Below are positions 7,072 to 16,526 of a DNA stretch of 19,779 nucleotides, one piece after another (position 1 is the stretch's first letter; every line of letters starts with the position of its first letter). The stretch comes from CAYORM01 sp964406375 (GTDB lineage Bacteria; Pseudomonadota; Alphaproteobacteria; DSM-16000; Inquilinaceae), in assembly GCA_964406375.1 (NCBI GenBank), contig CAYORM010000053.1, positions 1 to 19,779 of the forward strand, given 5' to 3'. The notes below the pieces were generated by a model. That model saw only the letters and a list, made by a program, of their open reading frames with translations, did no database searches and had not been told where the DNA came from. A program made the translations under genes and the position numbers.

Positions 7072-7096
7072 AACACCCCCGCACCGGGGTCGTTCC
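7072..7096 (-). promoter_or_regulatory. EcfG-type (general stress) promoter toward the small gene
   Basis: Read on the minus strand: GGAAC (7096-7092), 16 bases, TGTT (7075-7072). This fits the GGAAC-N16/17-(c)GTT pattern known for the alphaproteobacterial EcfG sigma factor. The predicted start would leave a leader of about 35 bases before the ATG at 7028, with the ribosome site correctly inside it. Confidence 0.55.
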
Positions 7097-7118
7097 CTCG
7101 GGCGGCGCGGCCGGCGGC

Positions 7119-7143
7119 GGAACCGGTCGTCCCGGCCGCCGAT
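7119..7143 (+). promoter_or_regulatory. Weaker EcfG-like promoter toward the SRPBCC operon
   Basis: GGAAC (7119-7123), 16 bases, CGAT (7140-7143). The -35 part is exact; the -10 differs from CGTT at one base. It faces the gene starting at 7187. Given as a possibility because it mirrors the divergent site at 7072-7096. Confidence 0.3.
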
Positions 7144-7186
7144 TGCCCGGCAGTGCCGTCAACCGTTTCGCGAGGAACCTCCCGCC

Positions 7187-7897
7187 ATGCGCGATCATCG
7201 CCGCCACGACCGCGACCCTTCCGGGCCGCGCCCCTACGGGCCGGAGGTCGACTTCGGCCACCCTCCCTCCGAGCGGAGTGGAGCGATCTCGACCGGCACC
7301 GTCATGCTCGCCGCCGGCGCGCTCGGCATCCTGGCCGCGACGATGCTGACGCGCCCGCGCCGGCCGGTCCCGCCGGAGGATGCGCCCGCCTGGACGCTGC
7401 GGCGCCCGCCGCGGGGCGCCCGGGGCGGGCACACGCTGGTCGGCCGCACCGTCACCATCAATCGGCCGCGGGCCGAGCTCTACGCCTTCTGGCGCGACTT
7501 CTCGAACCTGCCGCGCTTCATGGAGGACGTCCTCGCCGTCACCATGCTCCCGGACGGGCGAAGCCGCTGGACCATCGCAGCGCCCGCCGGACGGACGGTG
7601 ACCTTCGATACGGAGGTGACGGAGGAGCGGCCGGGCGAGCTGATCGCATGGCAGTCGGTCGAGGATGCCCCGGTGCGAAACAGCGGGCGGATCCGGTTCC
7701 GCGACGCGCCCGGCGGGCGCGGCACCGAGGTCGAGGCGACGATCGCCTACGCCCCGCCCGGCGGCGCGTTCGGCCGGACCGTCGCACGCATCTTCCAGCA
7801 CGAGCCAAGCATCCAGGCGCGGCGCGAACTCAAGCGGTTCAAGCAGCTCATGGAGACCGGCGAGATCGCCAACGCCGCCCCGGCGCCTAACGCCTGA
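7187..7897 (+). CDS. Membrane-anchored SRPBCC (cyclase/dehydrase-like) protein
   Basis: A 236-aa protein with a charged, His/Arg/Pro-rich N-terminus (1-32), one hydrophobic segment of about 20 residues (about 35-54, GTVMLAAGALGILAATML) stopped by RPRR, then an SRPBCC domain from about residue 85 to 215. The domain starts with the characteristic VGRTVTINRPRAELYAFWRDFSNLPRFM pattern of the COG5637/polyketide cyclase-like group and continues with WTIAAPAGRTVTFDTEV and a C-terminal helix QARRELKRFKQLMETGEI. SRPBCC domains bind hydrophobic ligands in a helix-grip cavity; the ligand here is unknown. The domain is probably tethered to the inner membrane. It is the first gene of an operon: the next ATG follows the stop by 14 bases. 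The ribosome site is weak (GAGGAA at 7172-7177). Confidence 0.85.
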   Translation: MRDHRRHDRDPSGPRPYGPEVDFGHPPSERSGAISTGTVMLAAGALGILAATMLTRPRRPVPPEDAPAWTLRRPPRGARGGHTLVGRTVTINRPRAELYAFWRDFSNLPRFMEDVLAVTMLPDGRSRWTIAAPAGRTVTFDTEVTEERPGELIAWQSVEDAPVRNSGRIRFRDAPGGRGTEVEATIAYAPPGGAFGRTVARIFQHEPSIQARRELKRFKQLMETGEIANAAPAPNA

Positions 7898-7911
7898 CGA
7901 CGGAGATTGCG

Positions 7912-9105
7912 ATGCGCGCCCTCACCTGGCACGGAAAGCACGATGTCCGCGTCGAGACGGTGCCCGATCCGGGCATCGTCAACCCGCGCGATGCCATCAT
8001 CAAAGTGACGTCAACCGCGATCTGCGGCTCGGACCTCCATCTCTATGACGGGGTCATCCCGACGCTGAAACCCGGCGACATCCTCGGCCATGAATTCATG
8101 GGCGAGGTCGTCGAGGTCGGCAGCGGTGTCTCCGGGCTCAAGCGCGGCGATCGCGTCGTCGTGCCCTTCGTCATCGCCTGCGGCCGCTGCTTCTTCTGCG
8201 ATCGGCAGCAATTCTCCGCCTGCGACAATTCCAACCCCGCCGACAAGGCGGACATGTCGGAGATGCTCTACGGCCATCAGATGAGCGGCCTTTTCGGCTA
8301 CGCGCATCTGACCGGGGGTTATGCCGGCGGTCAGGCCGAATATGTCCGCGTTCCCTTCGCCGATGTCGGGCCGATCATCGTGCCCGACGAGCTCGAGGAT
8401 GAGGACGTGCTGTTCCTCTCCGACATCCTGCCGACCGGCTGGATGGCGGCGGAGAATTGCGAGATCGCCGAGGGGGACACGGTGGCCGTCTGGGGCTGCG
8501 GCCCGGTCGGTCTGTTCGCCATCCAGAGCGCGATCCTGATGGGTGCGACCCGCGTCATCGCGATCGACCACTACCCGCATCGCCTGGAGCTCGCCCGCAA
8601 GCTGGGCGCGGAGGTGCTGAATTTCCGCGACGCCCACATCCATACGGCGCTGGTCGACATGACCGGCGGGATCGGCCCCGATGCGGTGATCGATGCCGTC
8701 GGGATGGAGAGCCACGGCTTCGCGATCGACAATCTCTATGATCACGTCAAGCAGGCGATGATGCTCGAGACCGGGCGACCGCACGCGCTGCGGCAGGCGC
8801 TGCACGCCTGCCGCAAGGGCGGTCGCGTCTCGATCCCTGGCGTCTATGGCGGCTTCGTCGACAAGTTTCCGATCGGCGCGCTGATGGAGAAAGGCCTCAC
8901 CATCCGCACCGGCCAGACGCATGTGCAGAAGTATCTGCCGATGCTGCTCGACATGATCCGGGAGGGGAAGGTCGACACCACCTTCCTGATCAGCCACCGC
9001 ATGCCGCTCGAGGCGGCGGCCGAGGGATACCGGCTGTTCTCCGAGGAGCAGGACCGGACGACGAAGGTCGTCCTCAAACCCGGATGGGAGATGCGCAATG
9101 GCTGA
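7912..9105 (+). CDS. Zinc-dependent alcohol/formaldehyde dehydrogenase-like protein (MDR family)
   Basis: A 397-aa medium-chain dehydrogenase, close in pattern to glutathione-independent formaldehyde dehydrogenases (COG1063). Catalytic-zinc residues are C38 in AICGSDLH, H60 and E61 in GHEFMGEV, and D171 in SDILPTGW; the structural zinc loop has C90, C93, C96 and C104. The Rossmann fold is at 193-200 (VWGCGPVG) and D219 in AIDHYPHR would select NAD over NADP. The insert between residues about 105 and 140 is typical of the formaldehyde dehydrogenase-like branch. The enzyme is cytoplasmic and should oxidise or dismutate an alcohol or aldehyde; the real substrate is not known. The gene follows the SRPBCC gene by 14 bp (GGAG before its ATG) and overlaps the next gene by 8 bp. 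Confidence 0.93.
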   Translation: MRALTWHGKHDVRVETVPDPGIVNPRDAIIKVTSTAICGSDLHLYDGVIPTLKPGDILGHEFMGEVVEVGSGVSGLKRGDRVVVPFVIACGRCFFCDRQQFSACDNSNPADKADMSEMLYGHQMSGLFGYAHLTGGYAGGQAEYVRVPFADVGPIIVPDELEDEDVLFLSDILPTGWMAAENCEIAEGDTVAVWGCGPVGLFAIQSAILMGATRVIAIDHYPHRLELARKLGAEVLNFRDAHIHTALVDMTGGIGPDAVIDAVGMESHGFAIDNLYDHVKQAMMLETGRPHALRQALHACRKGGRVSIPGVYGGFVDKFPIGALMEKGLTIRTGQTHVQKYLPMLLDMIREGKVDTTFLISHRMPLEAAAEGYRLFSEEQDRTTKVVLKPGWEMRNG

Positions 9106-9886
9106 GCCGCTGGGACTGGCCGTCGTCACCGGGGCGTCGAGCGGCATCGGCTATGAACTGGCCCGCTGCTGCGCCGCGGACGGCTATCCGCTGCTCATCG
9201 TCGCGGATGAGGCGCGGATCGAGGATGCCGCGACGGCGCTGCGCACCATGGGTACGCCGGTCGAGGCGCTCGAGGCCGATCTCGCGACCGAGGCGGGGGT
9301 CGAACGCCTTTGTGACGCCATCGCCGGGCGGCCGGTCGACCTGCTGCTGGCCAATGCCGGGCGCGGCCTCGGCCATGCCTTCCTCGACCAGGATCTGGCG
9401 GCGATCCGCCGGGTGATCGACACCAACGTCACGGGAACCGTCCTGCTCGCCTATCGGGTCGGGCGGGAGATGCGCCTGCACAATCGCGGCCGCATCCTGT
9501 TCACCGGCTCGATCGCCGGTTATATCCCGGGCAGTTTCCAGGCCGTCTACAACGCGACCAAGGCCTTCGTGGACAGCTTCGCGCTGGCGCTCCGCAACGA
9601 GCTGAAGGATACGGCCGTCACTGTCACCTGCCTGATGCCGGGCCCGACCGACACGGATTTCTTCGACCGTGCCGGCATGGAGGACACCCAGGTCGGCACC
9701 GACCCGAAGAAGGACGACCCGGCCGATGTGGCGCGGACCGGCTATGACGCGATGATGAAAGGCGAAGCCGCCGTGGTCAGCGGCTTCTCCAACAAGCTGC
9801 AGGCGGCGATGGCGCATGTGCTGCCTGCCGGATTACTCGCCGAGCGGCACCGCAAGATGGCCGCGCCCGGTACCGGCCGGCATTGA
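9098..9886 (+). CDS. Short-chain dehydrogenase/reductase (classical SDR)
   Basis: A 262-aa cytoplasmic oxidoreductase. The cofactor motif TGASSGIG is at 11-18, the DL pair at 61-62, NAG at 86-88, and the catalytic set N110, S138, Y151 and K155 (YNATK) is complete, so the enzyme should be active. The PGPTDTDF segment (181-188) follows the classical SDR pattern. The product resembles the DltE-like SDRs with a GSIAGYIPG segment. Its ATG lies inside the last codons of the dehydrogenase gene (8-bp overlap), so translation is coupled, and both enzymes probably act on the same metabolite or on successive alcohol/carbonyl steps. Substrate and NAD(H)/NADP(H) preference are unassigned. Confidence 0.93.
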   Translation: MAEPLGLAVVTGASSGIGYELARCCAADGYPLLIVADEARIEDAATALRTMGTPVEALEADLATEAGVERLCDAIAGRPVDLLLANAGRGLGHAFLDQDLAAIRRVIDTNVTGTVLLAYRVGREMRLHNRGRILFTGSIAGYIPGSFQAVYNATKAFVDSFALALRNELKDTAVTVTCLMPGPTDTDFFDRAGMEDTQVGTDPKKDDPADVARTGYDAMMKGEAAVVSGFSNKLQAAMAHVLPAGLLAERHRKMAAPGTGRH

Positions 9887-9889
9887 GCC

Positions 9890-9919
9890 GGCCGCCCCCG
9901 CAGGCGGCGGGGGGCGGCC
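9890..9919. terminator. Shared terminator hairpin between convergent operons
   Basis: GGCCGCCCCC (9890-9899) and GGGGGCGGCC (9910-9919) are exact inverted copies around a ten-base loop. The hairpin begins four bases after the SDR stop and lies 17 bases beyond the amidase stop on the other strand, so it can end both transcripts. Confidence 0.7.
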
Positions 9920-9935
9920 AGACCTCGGGGGCGCC

Positions 9936-11357
9936 TCAGGCGGCGCCGAGGACCGGCGGCACCCGGTCGAGCCAGGGCGTCGCCTTCTGGTAGCGATGGC
10001 CGGCCGCCAGCAGCCGCGCCTCGTCGAAATAGCGGCCGATGAGCTGCAGGCTGATCGGCAGCCCCCCCGACGAGAAGCCGCACGGCACCGACAGGCTGGG
10101 CGAGCCGGTGAGGTTCGTTGGGAAGGCGTTGCGCCAGATCGCGTTGAGGGCGGAGACACGCTCGCCTTCGAGCTCCACCTCCGCCTGGTCGATGCGCGGG
10201 GCCGGGATCGGGATGGTCGGCGTGACGATGACGTCGACCCGCGCCAGCGCCGCGGCGAAATCATCGATGATGAGCCGCCGCACCCGCTGACCGAGCAGAT
10301 AGTCCGTCGCCGGCAGCATCATGCCGGCATCCAGTTCGCGCCGGACATTGGCCGACACGTCGTCCGCCCGGCGGCGCATCATCTCGCGATGATAGGAGGC
10401 CGATTCGGCGCCGAGGATGGCGAGCTCCGCCCCCACCCCGTAGCGCAGATGCGGCAGCGACACCTCCTCGATCGTCCAGCCGAAGCCGGACAGCACGTCG
10501 AGCGCAGCCTCGAAGGCGGCCCGCACATCCGTGTCGAGCCGGTCGAGGTAGTGATCCCGGGGCACGCCCAGGCGCAACCCCTCGGGCGGATCATCGAGCG
10601 CCGCGACATAGTCCGGAATCGCGACTTCGGCCGATGCCGGATCCTCGGGGTCGTAGCCCGCCATCACTGCCAGCATATGGGCGAGATCGTCGACGCTGCG
10701 CGCCATCGGTCCGGCATGATCAAGCGACCAGGACAGCGCCATCGCGCCGCGCCGGCTGACGAGCCCGTAGGTCGGCTTCAGGCCGGAGATGCCGCAGAAG
10801 GCACTCGGGTGGCGGATCGACCCGCCAGTGTCGCTGCCGGTCGCGCCATAGACCATGCCGGTGGCGACCGCGATGCCCGAACCACCGCTCGAGCCGCCCG
10901 GCACGTGGTCCGGGTTCCACGGATTGCGCGACGGCCCGGCATAATCGTTGTTGGTCGTCGGGCCGAAGGCAAACTCGTGGGTATGCGTCTTACCGAACAC
11001 GAGGCCTCCCGCGGCACGCAGCCGGCGCACCGCCTCGGCGTCATGCGCGGTGCGATGCCCGGCGAGCACCTTCGAACTGGCGGTCGTCGGCAGGTCGTGC
11101 GTGGCGTAGACGTCCTTGATGCCGAGCGGGATCCCGGCCAGCGGGCCGGGATCGTCCCCGCGGGCCCGGCTGCGGTCGATGACATCGGCCGCTTCGAGCA
11201 GTGCCGTCCGGTCGGCCCGCGCGGCGAAGACGTTGAGTGCAGAGGCATGGGCGTCGGCGACGGCAAGACACTCCTCGACCAGCGCCGTCGCGGTGAGCCG
11301 TCCCTCGCGCATCTCGGCAAGGGCGCGGCGGATGCCGCGGAACGCGCCCGGGGTCAC
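9936..11357 (-). CDS. Amidase (amidase-signature family, GatA/AtzE-like)
   Basis: A 473-aa cytoplasmic amidohydrolase with the complete Ser-cisSer-Lys triad: K81 in PLGIKD, S156 in GGSSGGS and nucleophile S180 in SDTGGSIR. The spacing (75 and 24 residues) is the same as in GatA (K79, S154, S178). The full amidase signature runs from about 150 to 195, and a C-terminal NLTGSPSLSVPCG/GLPISLQLIG block completes the family fold. The GTG start at 11357 overlaps the TGA of the preceding 66-aa gene (GTGA), indicating translational coupling; this pairing of a GatC-like small protein and an amidase is the arrangement of AtzG/AtzE. It is the last gene of the ABC importer operon, so it probably hydrolyses the imported solute or a derivative. 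It is too divergent in context to be the tRNA amidotransferase, as gatB is absent. Confidence 0.93.
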   Translation of the reverse strand: MTPGAFRGIRRALAEMREGRLTATALVEECLAVADAHASALNVFAARADRTALLEAADVIDRSRARGDDPGPLAGIPLGIKDVYATHDLPTTASSKVLAGHRTAHDAEAVRRLRAAGGLVFGKTHTHEFAFGPTTNNDYAGPSRNPWNPDHVPGGSSGGSGIAVATGMVYGATGSDTGGSIRHPSAFCGISGLKPTYGLVSRRGAMALSWSLDHAGPMARSVDDLAHMLAVMAGYDPEDPASAEVAIPDYVAALDDPPEGLRLGVPRDHYLDRLDTDVRAAFEAALDVLSGFGWTIEEVSLPHLRYGVGAELAILGAESASYHREMMRRRADDVSANVRRELDAGMMLPATDYLLGQRVRRLIIDDFAAALARVDVIVTPTIPIPAPRIDQAEVELEGERVSALNAIWRNAFPTNLTGSPSLSVPCGFSSGGLPISLQLIGRYFDEARLLAAGHRYQKATPWLDRVPPVLGAA

Positions 11358-11554
11358 GGTCGCACCCGGAAATGCGTGGCCGGCTCGACGCCCTCGAGAT
11401 CGACCTCGTCGAGCGCGCGGATCGCGGCGATGACGTCACGGAAGACCACGCCGGCATCGGCCAGACGCTCCGGCGTGATCGGAAACTGCGACACCTCGCG
11501 CAGCATGGCCTCACAGGCGGCCAGCAGCGACGGGGGCACTTCGGTAGACGACAT
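11354..11554 (-). CDS. GatC/AtzG-like small amidase companion
   Basis: A 66-aa helical protein. An N-terminal helix (about 7-22, SLLAACEAMLREVSQF) and a second helix (about 27-50) are followed by DEVDLEGVEPATHFRV, which resembles the 'VDTEGVEP' segment of GatC. AtzG is of similar size and is needed for its amidase partner AtzE to fold, so a chaperone or structural-subunit role is likely. AAGGAGGGAGG precedes the ATG. Its stop codon overlaps the amidase start by four bases, and the permease gene ends 58 bp upstream. Confidence 0.8.
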   Translation of the reverse strand: MSSTEVPPSLLAACEAMLREVSQFPITPERLADAGVVFRDVIAAIRALDEVDLEGVEPATHFRVRP

Positions 11555-11612
11555 CGTCCTCCCTCCTTCTCAGATCGGTCCTCGAATGGGCCGGGTCATG
11601 GATCGTCGGCGG

Positions 11613-12629
11613 TCAGCCGCCGCCGCGACGAGCCCCGCCTCCGAGCATCCGCGCCAGCGCGGGAAGCCGTGTGCGGCCGAGGGCGAGCACCACGATCAGG
11701 GTCACGCCCCAGGCGAAATCCTTCAGGAAGTTGCTGCCGCTCGACTGGAAGATCAGATTGAGGCCGGTGGACAGCAGCTGCAGGATGATGACGGCGAAGA
11801 CGACCCCGACGAGCCGTCCCGAGCCGCCGAGCGGCGAGATGCCACCCAGCACCGCGATCAGGATCGCCAGCAGCACGTAGGACGAGCCGAAATCGACATT
11901 GGCCGAGTTGGTGACGCCGAGATTGATCAGCCCGGCCAGACCCGAGAGCGCGCCGCTGATGGTGTAGACGCCGAGGATCAGCCGCCGCGCGTTGATGCCG
12001 GAATAGCGCGCCGCGGACTCGTTGGCGCCGAACAGATAGAGATTGAACCCGAAACGCCGCCCCTGCAGCACCAGCGACAGGACGAGCGCGGCGAGAAGGA
12101 AGACGAGCGCCGGGATCGGCAGGCCGATCAGGGTCCCGCGTCCGATGGCGGTCAGCGTGCTGACACCGAAGAAGGTGCTACCGCCGGTCACGACCGTGCC
12201 GATGCCAGTGAACAGCGTCATCGTGCCGAGCGTCGCGAGGATCGGCGGGAAGCGCAGCCAGGCGATCAGCACGCCGTTGAACAGCCCGCACAGCGCACCG
12301 ACGGCGAGGCCGACGGCGATCGCCGGCAGCATGGCGAGGTTCGGCGGGATCAGGCCGCCCTCGGTCGCCGCCGTCATCAGGAAGCCGGCGGTGAGGATGG
12401 AGGAGAGATTGGCGGTCGCGTTGACCGACAGGTCGATGCCGCCCGTCAGCATGGTGATGGCGACGGCGAGCGACAGCAGCCCGATGACGCTGGTCTGCAG
12501 CAGCATCGACTGGATGTTCTGCATCCCGAGGAACACGTCCGGACGGGCGAGCCCCAGCGCCGCCCCCACCACGATGGTGGTGAGGACGAGGATGACGAGA
12601 TGCGGATCGAGGCGTTCGGCGGTTCTCAT
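11613..12629 (-). CDS. CUT2-type ABC transporter permease (second)
   Basis: A 338-aa inner-membrane permease of the RbsC/LsrD/XylH family (COG1172), with about nine to ten hydrophobic segments. Family marks include GGIDLSVNATANLSSILTAG (about residues 65-85), FNGVLIAWLRFPPILATLGTM and the cytoplasmic coupling region LFGANESAARYSGIN. I placed the start at the ATG 12629, which has GGGGAAGG just upstream; the frame continues 34 codons further, but that part is Arg/Ala-rich and unlike a permease. It lies 17 bp after the first permease gene. The two permeases differ in sequence and probably form a heterodimeric pore, as in Lsr and Rha importers. Confidence 0.92.
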   Translation of the reverse strand: MRTAERLDPHLVILVLTTIVVGAALGLARPDVFLGMQNIQSMLLQTSVIGLLSLAVAITMLTGGIDLSVNATANLSSILTAGFLMTAATEGGLIPPNLAMLPAIAVGLAVGALCGLFNGVLIAWLRFPPILATLGTMTLFTGIGTVVTGGSTFFGVSTLTAIGRGTLIGLPIPALVFLLAALVLSLVLQGRRFGFNLYLFGANESAARYSGINARRLILGVYTISGALSGLAGLINLGVTNSANVDFGSSYVLLAILIAVLGGISPLGGSGRLVGVVFAVIILQLLSTGLNLIFQSSGSNFLKDFAWGVTLIVVLALGRTRLPALARMLGGGARRGGG

Positions 12630-12646
12630 CTGCCTTCCCCGGCTCC

Positions 12647-13629
12647 TCAGGCGGCACCCTGGCGGCGATGCGCCAGGAGCGGCAGCCCGATCGCGATCAG
12701 CAGCAGTGCACCGATCACGACCTGCTGCCACACGGTCGAGATGCCCAGTACGATCAGGCTGTTGGTGGTGATGACGATGAGCAGCGTACCGAGCAGTACG
12801 CCGATCAGGCTGCCACGCCCGCCGGTGATGGCCGCCCCGCCGATGACGACGGCCGCGATCACGTCAAGCTCGGAGCCAACCAGCGTCTGCGGGTTGGCCA
12901 GGCGGATGACGGAGGCCGACAGGAAGCCCGCGAAGCCGGCGAGCAGCCCGGCGATCACATAGGCGATGACCTCGATCCGCGGCACGTTGATGCCCATCCG
13001 CGCGGCGGCGACCGGGTTGCCGCCGATCGCGTAGAAGCTGCGGCCGAGCGCGGTGTAGCGCATCACCACGAACATTACCGCGGCGATGGCGAGGAAGATC
13101 GGCACGGAGACGTGCAACCCCACCCGCGCCCCGTTGGCCGCGACCATGTCGATCACGGTGGCGCGCGAGAAATCCACGACGGCCGAGGGCATCTGACGGA
13201 TCGTGTCGGTGCCGACGAAATAGAGGAGGAAGCCGCGGAAAAGACTCGTCGTGCCGAGCGTGATGATCAGCGAGGGCGCCTTCAGCCAGATGACGAGCAG
13301 CCCGTTGATCAGGCCCATCACCGCGCCGAGCAGCGCCGCGAAGCCGAACAGGATCCAGATCGGCGCACCGGCCGCGATGTCGAGTGCGACCACCGTCGTC
13401 ACATACATCGCGACGACGCCGACCGCGGCGAAGGAGACGTCGAGCCCGCCGATCACCAGCACCACGAAGAAGCCGATCGCGAACAGCCCGACGACGGTGC
13501 TGTTCTTCAGCAGGGTGAACAGGTTGAGATAGGCGAAGAACGCCGGATTGACGCTGCCGACCGCCACCATCAGCGCGACGAGCGCAATCAGCACGATCAC
13601 CTCGTGCCGGAACAGGAAGGCGGGGAGCT

Positions 13630-13633
<4 letters not shown>
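12647..13633 (-). CDS. CUT2-type ABC transporter permease (first)
   Basis: A 328-aa inner-membrane permease of the RbsC family with about nine hydrophobic segments. Diagnostic stretches are VIGGLDVSFAAVGVVAMYVTT (the family's GG-DLS motif), NGLLVIWLKAPSLIITLGT and the coupling segment IGGNPVAAARMGIN. Near the C-terminus GGAAITGGRGSLIGVLLGTLL matches the usual end of the family. The ATG at 13633 overlaps the stop of the ATPase gene (ATGA), and the next permease follows after 17 bp, so all are translated from one message. Length is normal. The transported solute cannot be deduced from the permease. Confidence 0.93.
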
Positions 13634-15183
<1,550 letters not shown>

Positions 15184-15221
15184 CCGTTCGAATGCCGTCC
15201 TGCAATGCCCCCGGAACGGCA

Positions 15222-15248
15222 CCGCCGGGCCCCAAGGGGGCCCGGCGG
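15222..15248 (-). terminator. Intercistronic hairpin between binding protein and ATPase genes
   Basis: CCGCCGGGCCCC (15222-15233) and GGGGCCCGGCGG (15237-15248) are exact inverted copies with a three-base loop. It lies 19 bp after the binding-protein stop and 39 bp before the ATPase ATG. Hairpins here commonly protect or partly terminate transcripts so that binding protein is made in excess over the membrane parts. No T-run follows. Confidence 0.65.
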
Positions 15249-15267
15249 CTCGTCCGGCGAAGCGGAA

Positions 15268-16275
<1,008 letters not shown>

Positions 16276-16307
16276 GATCGGCGAGCTCCCCACTTGTTGC
16301 AAAACCC

Positions 16308-16317
16308 GAAACGTTTC
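16308..16317. promoter_or_regulatory. LacI-family operator palindrome before the importer operon
   Basis: GAAACGTTTC is a perfect 10-bp palindrome with the central CG typical of LacI/GalR-family operators. On the minus strand it sits in TTGAAACGTTTCGGG, 33 bp before the binding-protein ATG, where it would block transcription. No LacI-type regulator is in the window. A clear -35/-10 pair was not found. Confidence 0.55.
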
Positions 16318-16493
16318 AACAATTGCCTTCTAGCCCGAACGCTTGCCCGCGTCCACCAGGCTTGTTCGGCTACCGGGTCACCGCCACCGGATGACCGGGC
16401 CGCGGATCGGGAGACGGGCGCGGCAGCCGGAGTGTAGGCGTGTCGTCCGGCGCTGCGAAGGCTCGATTTGCCGCCTCGCCCGGGCACCACCGG

Positions 16494-16519
16494 GGCGGGG
16501 CGCCGCCGGACGCCCCGCC
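16494..16519 (-). terminator. Terminator hairpin after the ThDP enzyme gene
   Basis: GGCGGGGCG (16494-16502) and CGCCCCGCC (16511-16519) are exact inverted copies around an eight-base loop, starting eight bases beyond the stop of the minus-strand ThDP gene. It separates that gene from the importer operon downstream. The rest of the 251-bp gap holds the LacI-type palindrome and no gene that I can see. Confidence 0.6.
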
Positions 16520-16526
16520 TCCAGTC

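Noticed and set aside
9936..11554. GatCA of the tRNA amidotransferase
   Set aside because: No gatB is present, the genes end an ABC importer operon, and the 66-aa protein is shorter than normal GatC.
9816..12962. A 1048-codon open frame on the plus strand
   Set aside because: It runs antisense across the amidase and both permeases, which have full family motifs. Its product is a low-complexity Arg/Asp/Gly/Gln mixture typical of mirror frames in GC-rich DNA.
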